Assembly: GCA_963763365.1 (NCBI GenBank)
Contig: CAVXOE010000018.1
Coordinates: 62,001 to 126,000, forward strand
Reading direction: 5' to 3'
Source of the DNA: VAZQ01 sp963763365
GTDB taxonomy: Bacteria; Pseudomonadota; Alphaproteobacteria; Rhizobiales; Xanthobacteraceae
Length of the DNA: 64,000 nt
Shown here: positions 55,035 through 63,915 of the stretch, in pieces
How the letters are laid out: each line of letters opens with the position of its first letter
Position numbering within the stretch: position 1 is the first letter of the stretch
Notes under the pieces: model-generated
Database searches by the model: none
Told to the model about the DNA's origin: nothing
What the model saw: only the letters and a program-made list of their open reading frames with translations
Position numbers and translations under genes: made by a program

Positions 55035-55634
55035 TCAGATATGTTTGCGCAAATCGGCGGCGGCAGCCTCTGTGGGCCGCTTGAGATTGAACGGCGAGAC
55101 AAACTTGCCGTCCTTGTTCATCAGATAGACGATCGCCGTGTGGTCCATTGTGTAGCCGCCTTCGGCGAGCGGCACTTTCTTGTAATAAACCCGATACGCC
55201 TTGGCGACGGCGGCAACCGCCTCGGGATCGCCGGTGAGCGCCGTAAGATGCGGGTCGAAGCTCGACAGGTAGTCCTTGAGCGTCTGCGAGGTGTCGCGTT
55301 CCGGATCGACCGTCACGAACAGTGCGCGCACGCGATCAGCGTCGGGACCGAGCGCGCGCAGGATCTCCGAAACATCGAACAGCGTGGTCGGACAGACATC
55401 CGGGCAATGGGTGAAACCGAAGAACACCAGGAAGGGATGGCCCTTCAGGTCGCGGTCGGTCACCGTGCGGCCGTTCTGATCGGTCAGGCTGAACGGACCG
55501 CCGATCGCCGCGATCTGCGGCACGCTCGGCGCAGAGAAGCGCCCGCTCGCCAGCAGGACGACGGCGAAGCAAAGCACCAGCCCGGCAAGAAACGCTCCGG
55601 CCACCAGAAGGATGCGCACGCTGCGTGAGGTCAT
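55035..55634 (-). CDS. SCO1/SenC-family copper chaperone
   Basis: 199-residue membrane-anchored thioredoxin-fold protein delivering copper to cytochrome c oxidase. An N-terminal helix (~8-30) is followed by FSLTDQNGRTVTD, the metal-binding C77-PDV-C81 and H165 (TMDHTAIVYL). All three copper ligands are present. It is preceded by a small membrane protein gene and followed after 16 bp by the TPR-methyltransferase, all on the minus strand. No cox genes are in the window. Confidence 0.93.
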   Translation of the reverse strand: MTSRSVRILLVAGAFLAGLVLCFAVVLLASGRFSAPSVPQIAAIGGPFSLTDQNGRTVTDRDLKGHPFLVFFGFTHCPDVCPTTLFDVSEILRALGPDADRVRALFVTVDPERDTSQTLKDYLSSFDPHLTALTGDPEAVAAVAKAYRVYYKKVPLAEGGYTMDHTAIVYLMNKDGKFVSPFNLKRPTEAAAADLRKHI

Positions 55635-55661
55635 GTCAGGTCGCTTTCGGCCCAGGCCAAG

Positions 55662-55841
55662 CTAGAAGCAGGCGACAAGCCCAGCGACGATCATCTCGTA
55701 GAACACCGCCGTGCCGTAATGCGCCCAGAGCGCCACCGTTCCGGCGAGCAGAACGCCGAACGCCCCCGCCACCAACAGGAGCGGACGGGAAAGTCCGGGC
55801 GACGCCGCGGTGGCCTCGGGTCCTGGTGCTTGTGATGTCAA
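55662..55841 (-). CDS. Small single-pass membrane protein upstream of sco
   Basis: About 59 residues. A polar head leads to one membrane helix (LLLVAGAFGVLLAGTVALW), then AHYGTAVFYEMIVAGLVACF, a tail pattern shared by short proteins of unknown function in rhizobia. It ends 27 bp before sco on the same strand, so the two may form an operon. The start is uncertain: a TTG at 55841 preceded by GGGAG was chosen over GTG at 55850. No ATG is available before the helix. Confidence 0.6.
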   Translation of the reverse strand: MTSQAPGPEATAASPGLSRPLLLVAGAFGVLLAGTVALWAHYGTAVFYEMIVAGLVACF

Positions 55842-55955
55842 GGCTCCCACCCTCGAGCTTGGCTCTGCCCACGCACATAGGCTGGATCGCGGCGGCTCAC
55901 AATGCCCGCACAAGTCTTGATGCGCTGCGGAAACAGGCCCGAAGGCCCATTATTG

Positions 55956-56744
55956 CTAGCGAAGATTGAAGCGGACCGGCACGGTCAAATCGACGTGAGC
56001 ACCGGCCAATTCCGGCGGCGGCGGCGGGAATGGCTGCGCGCGGCGCACCAGCGCCATGGCTTCGTCGTCGAGCGCCGGCGAGCCGGAACTCGCTGCAACC
56101 CTTGCCGCGAGCACCTGCCCCTGGCGGTCGAGACTGAAAAAGAGCTGGACCACGCCCTGTTCGCGGCGCGATTGCGCTTGCGAAGGATAGCGCTTGTTGC
56201 GTTCGAGCAGTGCGGCGACCTTGACCTTCCAGGTCGGCAGCGCATTCGACGGCTTGATATTCTGCGGCCCCTGCATGGGCGCGACGGCTATCGACGCCGT
56301 TTGATCCGGGATGGCTTGCGGCGCGGTCGTCGCCGGTGCCGGCGGGCGCGGCTCCTGGCGCTGCGGAGCGGCTTCCTTCACCTCCTGCGGAGCGACCGCC
56401 ATTTCGGGATTGGGAGCCGGCGGCAATTCCGGCAATTCCTCCTCGACAACCTTCTGCTCGATCTTCTCTTCGGGCTTCTCCTCGATGCTCTCGGTCGGCC
56501 GGTCGGGCGACGCGTCGGACATCACCTGCTCGGGTCCCGGGGGCAACTCGTTCTCGACCTGCGTGGGTGACGCCGCAACCGGTGCGAAATCCATCACGAT
56601 CGCGGCGGATGGCAGCGACAGGTCGGCGCTGTCGTTCCAGGTGACCATGGCGGCGGCGAAACCCGCATGGGCGCCCACCACCACCGCGCCGCAGATCGCC
56701 CAGCGGCGGACATCGAGCAGATCTTCCGCCTTGAGTTCCATCAT
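55956..56744 (-). CDS. tonB: TonB-family energy transducer
   Basis: 262 residues. A single N-terminal membrane helix (~14-34) is followed by a Pro/Glu/Lys-rich periplasmic spacer (~65-150) and a C-terminal TonB domain (KVKVAALLERNKRYPSQAQSRREQGVVQLFFSLDRQGQVLAARV...SSGSPALDDEAMALV), with the family's YPxxA and SSG features. It transmits proton-motive force from ExbBD to the outer-membrane receptor encoded nearby. Its ATG overlaps the exbD stop (ATGA). Confidence 0.93.
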   Translation of the reverse strand: MMELKAEDLLDVRRWAICGAVVVGAHAGFAAAMVTWNDSADLSLPSAAIVMDFAPVAASPTQVENELPPGPEQVMSDASPDRPTESIEEKPEEKIEQKVVEEELPELPPAPNPEMAVAPQEVKEAAPQRQEPRPPAPATTAPQAIPDQTASIAVAPMQGPQNIKPSNALPTWKVKVAALLERNKRYPSQAQSRREQGVVQLFFSLDRQGQVLAARVAASSGSPALDDEAMALVRRAQPFPPPPPELAGAHVDLTVPVRFNLR

Positions 56745-57166
56745 GGCCCGGTCACCTTCTCCAATCCGACCAGTGCCACCTTGAGATAGCCGGCAAGACG
56801 CAGGAGATTCATCACCTCCACCACTTCGCCGTAGGGCACGGCCTTATCGGCGCGCAGGAAGATGCGGGTGTCCTTGTCCCCCTTCGCGGCTGCATCGATC
56901 GTACCGCGCAGTCCCTCGCGCGAGACCGGATTATTGCCGATCGCGAGCGTGTTATCGGCCTTGACGGTCAGAAATAGCGGCTTGTCCGGCCGCTGCTGCG
57001 GGTCGGCGGTGGATGCCGGAAGGTTCACCTGGATATCCACGGTGGCGAGCGGCGCCGCCACCATGAAAATGATCAGCAGCACCAGCATCACGTCGATGAA
57101 CGGCGTAACGTTGATTTCGTGGACTTCGGACAGCGTGTCTTCGCCGTGGTCCAGACGAACGCTCAT
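56741..57166 (-). CDS. exbD: ExbD biopolymer transport protein
   Basis: 141 residues. The N-terminus EVHEINVTPFIDVMLVLLIIFMVAAPL contains the membrane helix with the essential aspartate (FIDVMLV). The periplasmic domain ends DKAVPYGEVVEVMNLLRLAGYLKVALVG. It forms the proton-driven motor with ExbB and TonB. The gene lies between exbB (38 bp or more away) and tonB (4-bp overlap). Confidence 0.95.
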   Translation of the reverse strand: MSVRLDHGEDTLSEVHEINVTPFIDVMLVLLIIFMVAAPLATVDIQVNLPASTADPQQRPDKPLFLTVKADNTLAIGNNPVSREGLRGTIDAAAKGDKDTRIFLRADKAVPYGEVVEVMNLLRLAGYLKVALVGLEKVTGP

Positions 57167-57204
57167 GATTCACCCGCGAATACTGTCTCTACTTGGACCA
57201 ATTC

Positions 57205-58155
57205 TTATTCCGCAGCGGCATGCATGGCCGGCCGGCGCGGCGGCGACATCGTGACGCCGGCCGGGCGGTCGAGATCGCGACTGACGAGCCGCATGACCTC
57301 GGCCGAAGCATCGCCCAGGAGCGCGCGATAGCCGGTAATCTGGCGCGCGAACACGTTGTAGATCACCACGGCCGGAATGGCGGCTGCAAGACCGAAAGCG
57401 GTCGCCAACAGTGCCTCCGCGATGCCGGGCGCCACCACCGCGAGATTGGTGGTATGCGATTTCGAAATACCGATGAAGCTGTTCATGATGCCCCAGACGG
57501 TACCGGCGAGGCCCACGAAAGGTGCGGTGGCGCCGATGGTCGCGAGCACGCCCGTGCCGCGGCTGATCCGGCGCGCGAACGCGGCTTCCAGACGCTCGAG
57601 ACGCGATCCGACGCGCTCCTTGATGCCATCGGTCTCCACCACGCCGGCAGAAAGCTTCAGTTCAGTCGCGGCCGCATCGACGAAGCGCCGGACCTCGTTG
57701 CCCGCATCGGCAAGCTGCTCGGCGCCCTCGTCCGAGGTGCGCACACGAGAAAGCGCGTCCAACGCAGCGCGCACACGCCGCCGGGCCGCGAAGAGTTCGA
57801 CGGTTTTGGCGAGCCAGATGGTCCAGGTCACGATCGAGGCGATGAGCAGCCCGATCAGCACCGATTTCACCACCGGGTCGGCGTTGAGATACATGCCCCA
57901 GGGGGTGAGATCGGATGCTCCGACGGGGCTTTGGACCGGGACCGCGGCGCTCACCGGTGGTGACGCCGGAACTATGGGAGGCGCTTCCGGCACCGCCGGA
58001 GCGGCGAGAGGTGTGGACGGCGTAGGCTGCTCCTGCGCCCATGCCGCGAGCGGCGCCCCGATCATGACGACCGCGATCGCACCACGCAGATAGAGCCGGT
58101 GCAGGCCCTCAAGGTGTTTGGCAACTCGCCCTGTACTCACGTCCCGCAACTGCAT
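57205..58155 (-). CDS. exbB: ExbB proton channel protein
   Basis: 316 residues. A cleavable leader (YLRGAIAVVMIGAPLAAWAQ) and a Pro-rich linker precede three membrane helices: SVLIGLLIASIVTWTIWLAK, then the conserved GTGVLATIGATAPFVGLAGTVWGIMNSFIGI and APGIAEALLATAFGLAAAIPAVVIYNVFAR. The start at 58155 was chosen because GAGGTGAGG precedes it; an ATG at 58188 has no ribosome site. It heads exbB-exbD-tonB and follows the PepSY gene on the same strand. A 15-nt palindrome lies just upstream. Confidence 0.93.
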   Translation of the reverse strand: MQLRDVSTGRVAKHLEGLHRLYLRGAIAVVMIGAPLAAWAQEQPTPSTPLAAPAVPEAPPIVPASPPVSAAVPVQSPVGASDLTPWGMYLNADPVVKSVLIGLLIASIVTWTIWLAKTVELFAARRRVRAALDALSRVRTSDEGAEQLADAGNEVRRFVDAAATELKLSAGVVETDGIKERVGSRLERLEAAFARRISRGTGVLATIGATAPFVGLAGTVWGIMNSFIGISKSHTTNLAVVAPGIAEALLATAFGLAAAIPAVVIYNVFARQITGYRALLGDASAEVMRLVSRDLDRPAGVTMSPPRRPAMHAAAE

Positions 58156-58207
58156 TTCGGTGGCCTCACCTCGCCCCGGTTTCAGCATGGCGGCGGAATT
58201 TGACGTT

Positions 58208-58222
58208 ATAATGTAACATTAT
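58208..58222. promoter_or_regulatory. Perfect palindrome upstream of exbB
   Basis: ATAATGTAACATTAT, an exact 15-base odd palindrome within GTTATAATGTAACATTATC, in an AT-rich patch 53 bp before the chosen exbB start. It resembles operators of Fur-superfamily metalloregulators (Zur-like GTTATA-N-TATAAC). It is a candidate site for metal-dependent control of exbB-exbD-tonB. Confidence 0.55.
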
Positions 58223-58250
58223 CAAGGCCCGATTATCCCGGAAAGCCCGC

Positions 58251-59448
58251 TCATTCCGCAGCCTGTAGTTTGCCTGGCGCGCCCCGAACAAGCGCGCTCC
58301 GCGCCCGCCGCCCGCGCAGCCACATCACGATACCGGTCACCATGAAGACCACCGGAAAAATGCCGGTCAGGAACACGACGAATTGCCACAGCGACCCGCC
58401 GCGGCTGCCTTCATGAATCCAGCGGATCCACTGCGCAGCACGATCGCCGGCGAGCGGAGCCGGCAGCCGGGCGACCGCGCCGGTGCGATCGTTGACCATG
58501 AGCGTTGTCAGTTCGCCGTTTTCCGGTGAGCGGACCTGCACGCGCCAGATCGGAGGGCTTGCGCCCTCCCCCGGATTGGCGACTTCGCCCGCGCGGGCGA
58601 CCGCGCTCGCCACCGCCCGCGCTGACAACGGGGAGGAATACGACCACCGGACGGGCGCCGGTCTGCTCTTTCTGCGCCAGATCGAGCGCCGCCTGCGGCG
58701 TAAGCCGCGCGTCGCGTGCGATCGTGCCGGAATTCGGCCGTCCCGCTTGCGGGTTCATCGCTGCGACCGACGACATGAGGGAGCGGGCGTTCTGCGGAAA
58801 GCCAAGATAGATCCCGGTCGCCGATACCACGGCCAGCGGGATCGAAATCCAAAATCCCAGGAGATGGTGAAGGTTGGTGGTGGTGTGCGCGGCACGCCCC
58901 CAGCGAAGTCCGGGCAGAAAGGCGCCATTGCGCGGCCACCAGAGCCAGATTCCGGTGAGCGAAAGGATCAGCATGCCCACGCCGACCCAGCCGACGACGG
59001 CGCGGCCGGAATATTCCGGGATCGTCAGGTTCTCGTGAAAACGATGCAGCCAGCCGAACAGCGACGAGCGGTAATCGACGGCGTCCAGCACGCGCGCGGT
59101 CGGCGGATCGAGATAGACGTTGAAGAAACGGGGTGGACCGCCCTCGGATCGTGGCGCGCCGCGCGCCGTTACGATGACCGGCCAGCCGTCCGACGCGGGA
59201 AACCGCACCCCTGCAGCACGCACACCTTCCGGCAAGACTTGCGCGGCATTTGTCAGGTACGCCGACAATGGCTGCGCCATTTGCGCGCCCGTCACCGCGT
59301 AACGGCCGGGATTGATTACGCTGTCGAGATGATCGTGCCAGACCAGCAACGCGCCCGAAACCGCAATCGGCACAAGTAAAACCGCCAGCAAGATGCCGAT
59401 CCAGCGATGCAAAAACCAGAGAGCCGACCGGACGCGCTGCGATGCCAT
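58251..59448 (-). CDS. PepSY-associated membrane protein of iron-uptake clusters (one-base frameshift)
   Basis: About 398 residues after correction. The first helix (LWFLHRWIGILLAVLLVPIAVSGALLVWHDHLD) contains the haem-ligand-like HRW and WHDH histidines. FGWLHRFHENLTIPEYSGR and HHLLGFWISIPLAVVSATGIYLGFP are typical PepSY_TM features. The C-terminal part SARAVASAVARAGEV...WIRWIHEG...VMWLRGRRAR is in another frame. The shift near 58632 is repaired by deleting one C from CCCC. Such proteins often accompany siderophore receptors as putative ferric reductases. It is divergent from the receptor gene. Confidence 0.83.
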
Positions 59449-59571
59449 TGCGAACTCTATGGGGGGATGAATTAGCGCGAGCAACCACCAATTCGGGAGA
59501 ATCCGGAGGCGCTTCAGCGTTGAATACAGAAAAATAGGGCGACGATCAATATATTCGCCAGGATTTGTTAG

Positions 59572-59588
59572 TTTAGAACTATTACAAG
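59572..59588. promoter_or_regulatory. Candidate Irr/ICE-like iron-control box
   Basis: TTTAGAA-CTA-TTACAAG resembles the iron control element recognised by Irr in rhizobia (TTTAGAA-N3-TTCTAAA) in its left half only. A separate TTCTAA half-site lies at 59701-59706, close to the receptor start. The whole 59.45-59.73 kb divergent interval is AT-rich. Tentative. Confidence 0.3.
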
Positions 59589-59734
59589 AATAATTATAAA
59601 GTGGCAGAATCGTTTCTATTTCCTTGTGTCCTATTTGTCATTGCCTGATTTCGTCTCAGATGTAACAAGTAATACATGAACACGCGCAAGTATTGAGCAA
59701 TTCTAAAGTATTGCGCGGTTTTTGGGGGTGTACA

Positions 59735-62316
59735 ATGTCTAGATATACGGGACGCAATGCGCAGCGTCTGATCCAATCCAAGGCCGGGTTCGTGAGCGTC
59801 GCCGCTCTCCTGTGCCTGAGCACGCCGGCCAAGCTCGCGGCCCAACCCACAACGCCGGAAGGGCAGCAGCCGCCGGCGACCCAGCAAACGCAGCCGCAAC
59901 AGACCCCGTCCGCTCCGGCTCCGGCGCCGACCGGGCAGCAGCCGCCTACCCCACCGGCCGCGCCACAGACGACAACGCCGGCGGCACCGACCACCACGAC
60001 ACCGGCCGGTCCCACCACGACCACCGCGCCGGGGACTCCCGCAACCCCGCCCACCACCGTGACAACGACGCCGCCGACCAACGCGACGCCGCTACCGCCC
60101 GTCTCGGTGACCGGCAACCAGCCGCAGGCTCCCGCCCAGCCGGTGCAGGCCGCACCCGCACCGCAGTCCGCTCCGGCCCCCGCAGTCGCGCAGCCGGTCC
60201 AGGCTCCGGCCACCACCGCCTCGACGAACAGCGGTGCGTCCGGCCCGCCCTTCGTTCCCGGCTATCAGGCGTCGACGCTGGGCGTCGGCCGCATCGCGAC
60301 GCCGCTGCTCGACACGCCGCAGACCGTCAACGTGGTGACGCAGCAGGTCATCCGCGAGCAGAACGTCGGAACCGTGCGCGACGCACTTCGCAACGTCGCG
60401 GGCGTCACCTTCCGCGCCGGAGAAGGCGGCAACCAGGGCGACACGCCCTACATCCGCGGCTTCTCGGCACAGAACGACATCTTCCGCGACGCCGTGCGCG
60501 ATCCGGGCTGGTACACGCGCGATGCGTTCGCGGTCGACGCGGTCGAAGTCTACAAGGGGCCGGCCTCGGTGCTGTTCGGCCGCGGCTCGACCGGCGGCGT
60601 GATCAATCTGATCAGCAAGTTTCCGTTCGAGCGCAACGTGGTCGAAGGCACCATCACGGGCAACACCGGGTGGGGGGCGCGCGCGACCGTCGACGCCAAC
60701 GGCCAGATCAACGACAACACCTGGGGCCGCGTGGTGGCGATGACTCAGGACTACCACACGCCGGGACGCGACAATATCGGGCAGAACCGCTACGGCATCT
60801 CGCCGTCGCTCTTGTACAAGGCGAACGATACCAAGATCACGGTTGCCTACATCCTCCAGCACGACAACAACGTGCCCGACTACGGCATTCCGTTCACCTC
60901 GCCGGCCTACGGCATTCCGCGCTTTGTCTCGCCGGTCCCGCGCGGCAACTGGTACGGCATCCTGAGCGGTCCCAACCCCGACGTCGAACTGGTCACCGCG
61001 CAGGTCGGCACGGTGAAGGTCGAGCACAACATCACCAACGACTTCAAGATCACCAACATCACGCGGCTGAACGACGTGAACCGGCTGCAGCGCAACGTTT
61101 TTCCGGAGCCGAACGCCAACGTGCCGCCGCCGTTCGCGGTGAACCAATTGTGGACGCCGAACCGCGCGCAGGTTCTCGTCAAGAACACGCAGATCGTGAA
61201 CCAGACCGATGTGCTGGCGCACTTCTGGACCGGGCCGTGGCTGGAGCACAAGGTCGCGGCCGGCTTCGACCTGTCGCGGGAGTCGCGCGACTTCCTGCGC
61301 AACAACTTCGCCGGCATGGCGCCGACCAACTTCCTCGATCCCGACCCGTGGCGCTATGGCGGCGTCGCGCTTGCTCCCACCGCGAACCAGTTGCTCTACG
61401 GCGTGGCGCAGAACACCGGCGTCTACATCGCCGACCAGATCAAGATCACCAAATGGTTCGAAGTGCTGGGAAGCTGGCGTTACGACGAGTACGCCTTCGA
61501 GCAGTATCGCGCCGGTCGCAAACCCTGCTCGTCCAACATTTCGAGCCGGACCGACAAGTATCCGAGCTGGCGGGTGGCGGCGGTCGTCCATCCGACCGAG
61601 AAGACCAGCGTCTACGTGATGCGCGGCACATCATCCAACCCGTCGGCCGACAACCTGTCGATCTCCGTCAGCACCGTGGCGGGCGCGCTCAGCCTCGTCA
61701 ATATTCCGCCGGAAGAGACGCAGACGACCGAAATCGGCGCCAAGGCAGAGGTGCTCAACGGCCGGCTCACGCTGCAAACGGCCGCGTTCAATACGGTGAA
61801 AACCAATCTGCGCGTGCCCAATCCGGCCGACAACACGGTGACGGTCCTCGACGGTGCCGTGACGGCGCGCGGCTGGGAGGCGAGCGCCGCCGGCTATCTG
61901 ACCAACGAGTGGCAGATGATCGCAAGCTACGCCTATACGCATGCGCGCATCACCAAGACGACGAACCCGATCCAGCTCAATGCCGAATTGCAGATCACGC
62001 CGCAGCACGCCTTCTCGATCTGGACGACCTACGATCTGACGAAGGATTTCCAGGTCGGAGCCGGCGCCTTCTACCAAAGCTCGGTCTGGGGCGACATGCA
62101 GATCGGCCGCGCCCTACACGGTTGCCAACACCGCGTTCGTGCCGGACTGGTGGCGGTTCGATCTGATGATGGCCTACAAGATCAACCCGAAGGTCACGTT
62201 GCAGTTCAACATCTACAACCTGATGGACAAGCTCTACTACGAGTTCGGCCTATACCAACTGGGCGGTGCCGGCGCCGAGCCGCATGTTCGCACTGACGCT
62301 GCGCGGGCATACGTGA
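59735..62316 (+). CDS. TonB-dependent siderophore receptor (two one-base shifts near the 3' end)
   Basis: About 859 residues after correction. Leader, then ~130 residues of Pro/Thr/Gln/Ala low complexity, containing a TonB-box-like LPPVSVTG near residue 125. The plug follows (TPQTVNVVTQQVIREQNVGTVRDALRNVAGV, TPYIRGF, VEVYKGPASVLFGRGSTGGVIN), then the beta-barrel. The end runs in new frames: PYTVANTAFVPDWWRFDLMMAYKINPK after a shift near 62113, and SAYTNWAVP...RMFALTLRGHT after one near 62247. Each is cured by removing one base (CCC, TT). Close to the FhuE/Fiu-like catecholate or hydroxamate receptors. It is followed by piuC. Confidence 0.9.
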
Positions 62317-62400
62317 TGCAGCCGCACGCCTCGCCCCTCATGCTTTGGAGCAATCGGAGATCGCGTCTCGAAGCATGGCCGCAAGTTCGGCGCGTGCCGC

Positions 62401-62476
62401 CATCCTTCGAGACGCCGCGCACCGCAGACAAGTGTACGCAGGCGCCTGCTATGCGCGCGGCTCCGCAGGATGAGGC
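62401..62476. repeat. Degenerate palindromic element between receptor and piuC
   Basis: CATCCTTCGAGACGC at the left and GCGGCTCCGCAGGATG at the right form an imperfect inverted repeat about 75 bp long. It resembles the CATCCTTCGAGACGC...CTCAGGATGAG repeats frequent in rhizobial intergenic DNA. It seems decayed. Confidence 0.4.
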
Positions 62477-62530
62477 AGGAGGACGACCGCCGAGCGAGCG
62501 TATGCCAAACGTGCCGAGGGGGTCTCTCTC

Positions 62531-63211
62531 ATGATGATCCACGTGCCGAAGGTCCTCAATCCCGAGCAGGTCGCACGCTGCCGCGAGGTGATGCAGAAAG
62601 CCGCCTGGGTCGACGGCAAGGTCACTGCGGGCGAGCAGTCCGCCAAGGTGAAGTACAATCTGCAACTGCCCGAGGCCTCGCAGGAGGCGCGCGAGCTCGG
62701 CGAGATGGTGATGGCGGCGCTCGCACGCAACGACCTGTTCTTCTCGGCGGTCCTGCCGAAGCAGGTCTTTCCGCCGCTGTTCAATCGCTACGACGCGGGG
62801 ATGACGTTCGGCGCGCATGTCGACAACGCGGTGCGCGCCTATCTCAACACGCCGCTGCAGATCCGCACCGATGTGTCCTCGACGCTGTTCATTTCGGAAC
62901 CCGACGACTACGACGGCGGCGAGCTCGTGGTCGAGGACACCTACGGCTCCCACAAGGTGAAGCTGCCGGCCGGCGACCTGATCGTCTATCCGGGCACCAG
63001 CCTGCACAACGTCACGCCGATCACGCGCGGCTCGCGCATCGCGTCGTTCTTCTGGACGCAGAGCCTCATTCGCGACGACGGCCGGCGCGCGCTGATGTTC
63101 GATCTCGACATGTCGATCAGGCGGCTCGCCACCGATCACCCGGAACATCCGAGCGTGGTGTCGCTCACCTCGACCTATCACAACCTGCTGCGGCAATGGG
63201 CTGAGCTGTAA
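62531..63211 (+). CDS. piuC: PKHD-type Fe(II)/2-oxoglutarate dioxygenase (PiuC-like)
   Basis: 226-residue cytoplasmic dioxygenase. The iron ligands are H96 and D98 (FGAHVDNAV) and H159 (GTSLHNVTP), and R169 (RGSRIASFFW) binds 2-oxoglutarate. Its N-terminus (MMIHVPKVLNPEQVARC) and length match PiuC/YbiX. Family members are regularly encoded next to catecholate-siderophore receptors such as PiuA/Fiu and are induced by iron limitation. Here it follows the receptor by 214 bp on the same strand. Its substrate is not firmly known. Confidence 0.93.
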   Translation: MMIHVPKVLNPEQVARCREVMQKAAWVDGKVTAGEQSAKVKYNLQLPEASQEARELGEMVMAALARNDLFFSAVLPKQVFPPLFNRYDAGMTFGAHVDNAVRAYLNTPLQIRTDVSSTLFISEPDDYDGGELVVEDTYGSHKVKLPAGDLIVYPGTSLHNVTPITRGSRIASFFWTQSLIRDDGRRALMFDLDMSIRRLATDHPEHPSVVSLTSTYHNLLRQWAEL

Positions 63212-63915
63212 GCGGCTGCGGGGACCCGGCGGGTGGCTGAACAGGGGCCCAAATAACGAGAACCCCGCCGGGGAGAGCGGGGTTCTCTAAAATAGACGAC
63301 CGAAGGGGGGGTCGGGGGGGACCGGGGGGTCGGCCGTCTAACTCGCCTGAGTAACCATTAGTCGCGCCGACCTCGGGGAAGGTTCGAGCCGGTTCAAACT
63401 TTTTTCGAAAAGAAAAATCGCGTAAAAAACGGCCCCAAATTCGAGCATTTCTAGAAAACGGAACTCAATCGGCCCGAAATCGCCGCGATTTCCTGATCTG
63501 CTAGTCCATTAACCGCCTGTTAACGCAGGCGGGGCCAAACTGCTCAGCGGGCTGGAGACTTCACCACTCCGGCTTCCATTTGCTGAGACGATTGAACCCC
63601 GGACGGGCGAACCCCCCTGCCGGGGTTCATTCTTGCGCCCCCCCCCCGCGCAATTCGAAACGTCAGGAGCGCCGGCTCAAGGGCAAGCTCGGCTGGCTCA
63701 GGCCGCCGTCCTCAGCCCTATCTACCGGACGTTCGAGGTGGCTCCATAACGGTTGCGCTCCTCGGTCCTCCAGCCCGCGTGAGAGGCAATCCGCTTCGAA
63801 AGCATCCGCCTCCTCGTGAGTGGCTGATAGAACCTCCGACATCTTGCAGCGTCTTGGCGCTTGTATTCAAAGTCGCCCCGGCCCTCTTGGGGCACTTAGC
63901 AAGCAGAGGCCGTCC
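63212..63915. other. Long noncoding interval with hairpins and an AT-rich patch
   Basis: 704 bp with no convincing gene. It holds a perfect 11-bp hairpin (63258-63287), an AT-rich stretch around 63395-63440 (CTTTTTTCGAAAAGAAAAA), the inverted repeat CCGCCTG...CAGGCGG near 63511-63530, a GAACCCCGG...CCGGGGTTC hairpin (63594-63628) and a run of ten C's. A GCCCC...GGGGC hairpin lies just before the last gene. It may carry a leader or small RNA, but I see no recognisable RNA family. Confidence 0.45.
63258..63287 (+). terminator. Hairpin downstream of piuC
   Basis: GAGAACCCCGC, 8-base loop, GCGGGGTTCTC: a perfect 11-bp stem beginning 47 bp after the piuC stop. It is followed by TAAAAT rather than a clean T-run. 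Probably a transcript end. Confidence 0.65.

Noticed and set aside
63300..63335. GGGGTCGGGGGG stretch resembling the palindromic repeat core
   Set aside because: Only a G-rich run; neither hairpin nor inverted partner is present, so it is not counted as a sixth copy.
63580..63819. Short plus-strand frame in the region before the flavoprotein
   Set aside because: It crosses a hairpin and a ten-C run, lacks a ribosome site and has no coding-like codon use.
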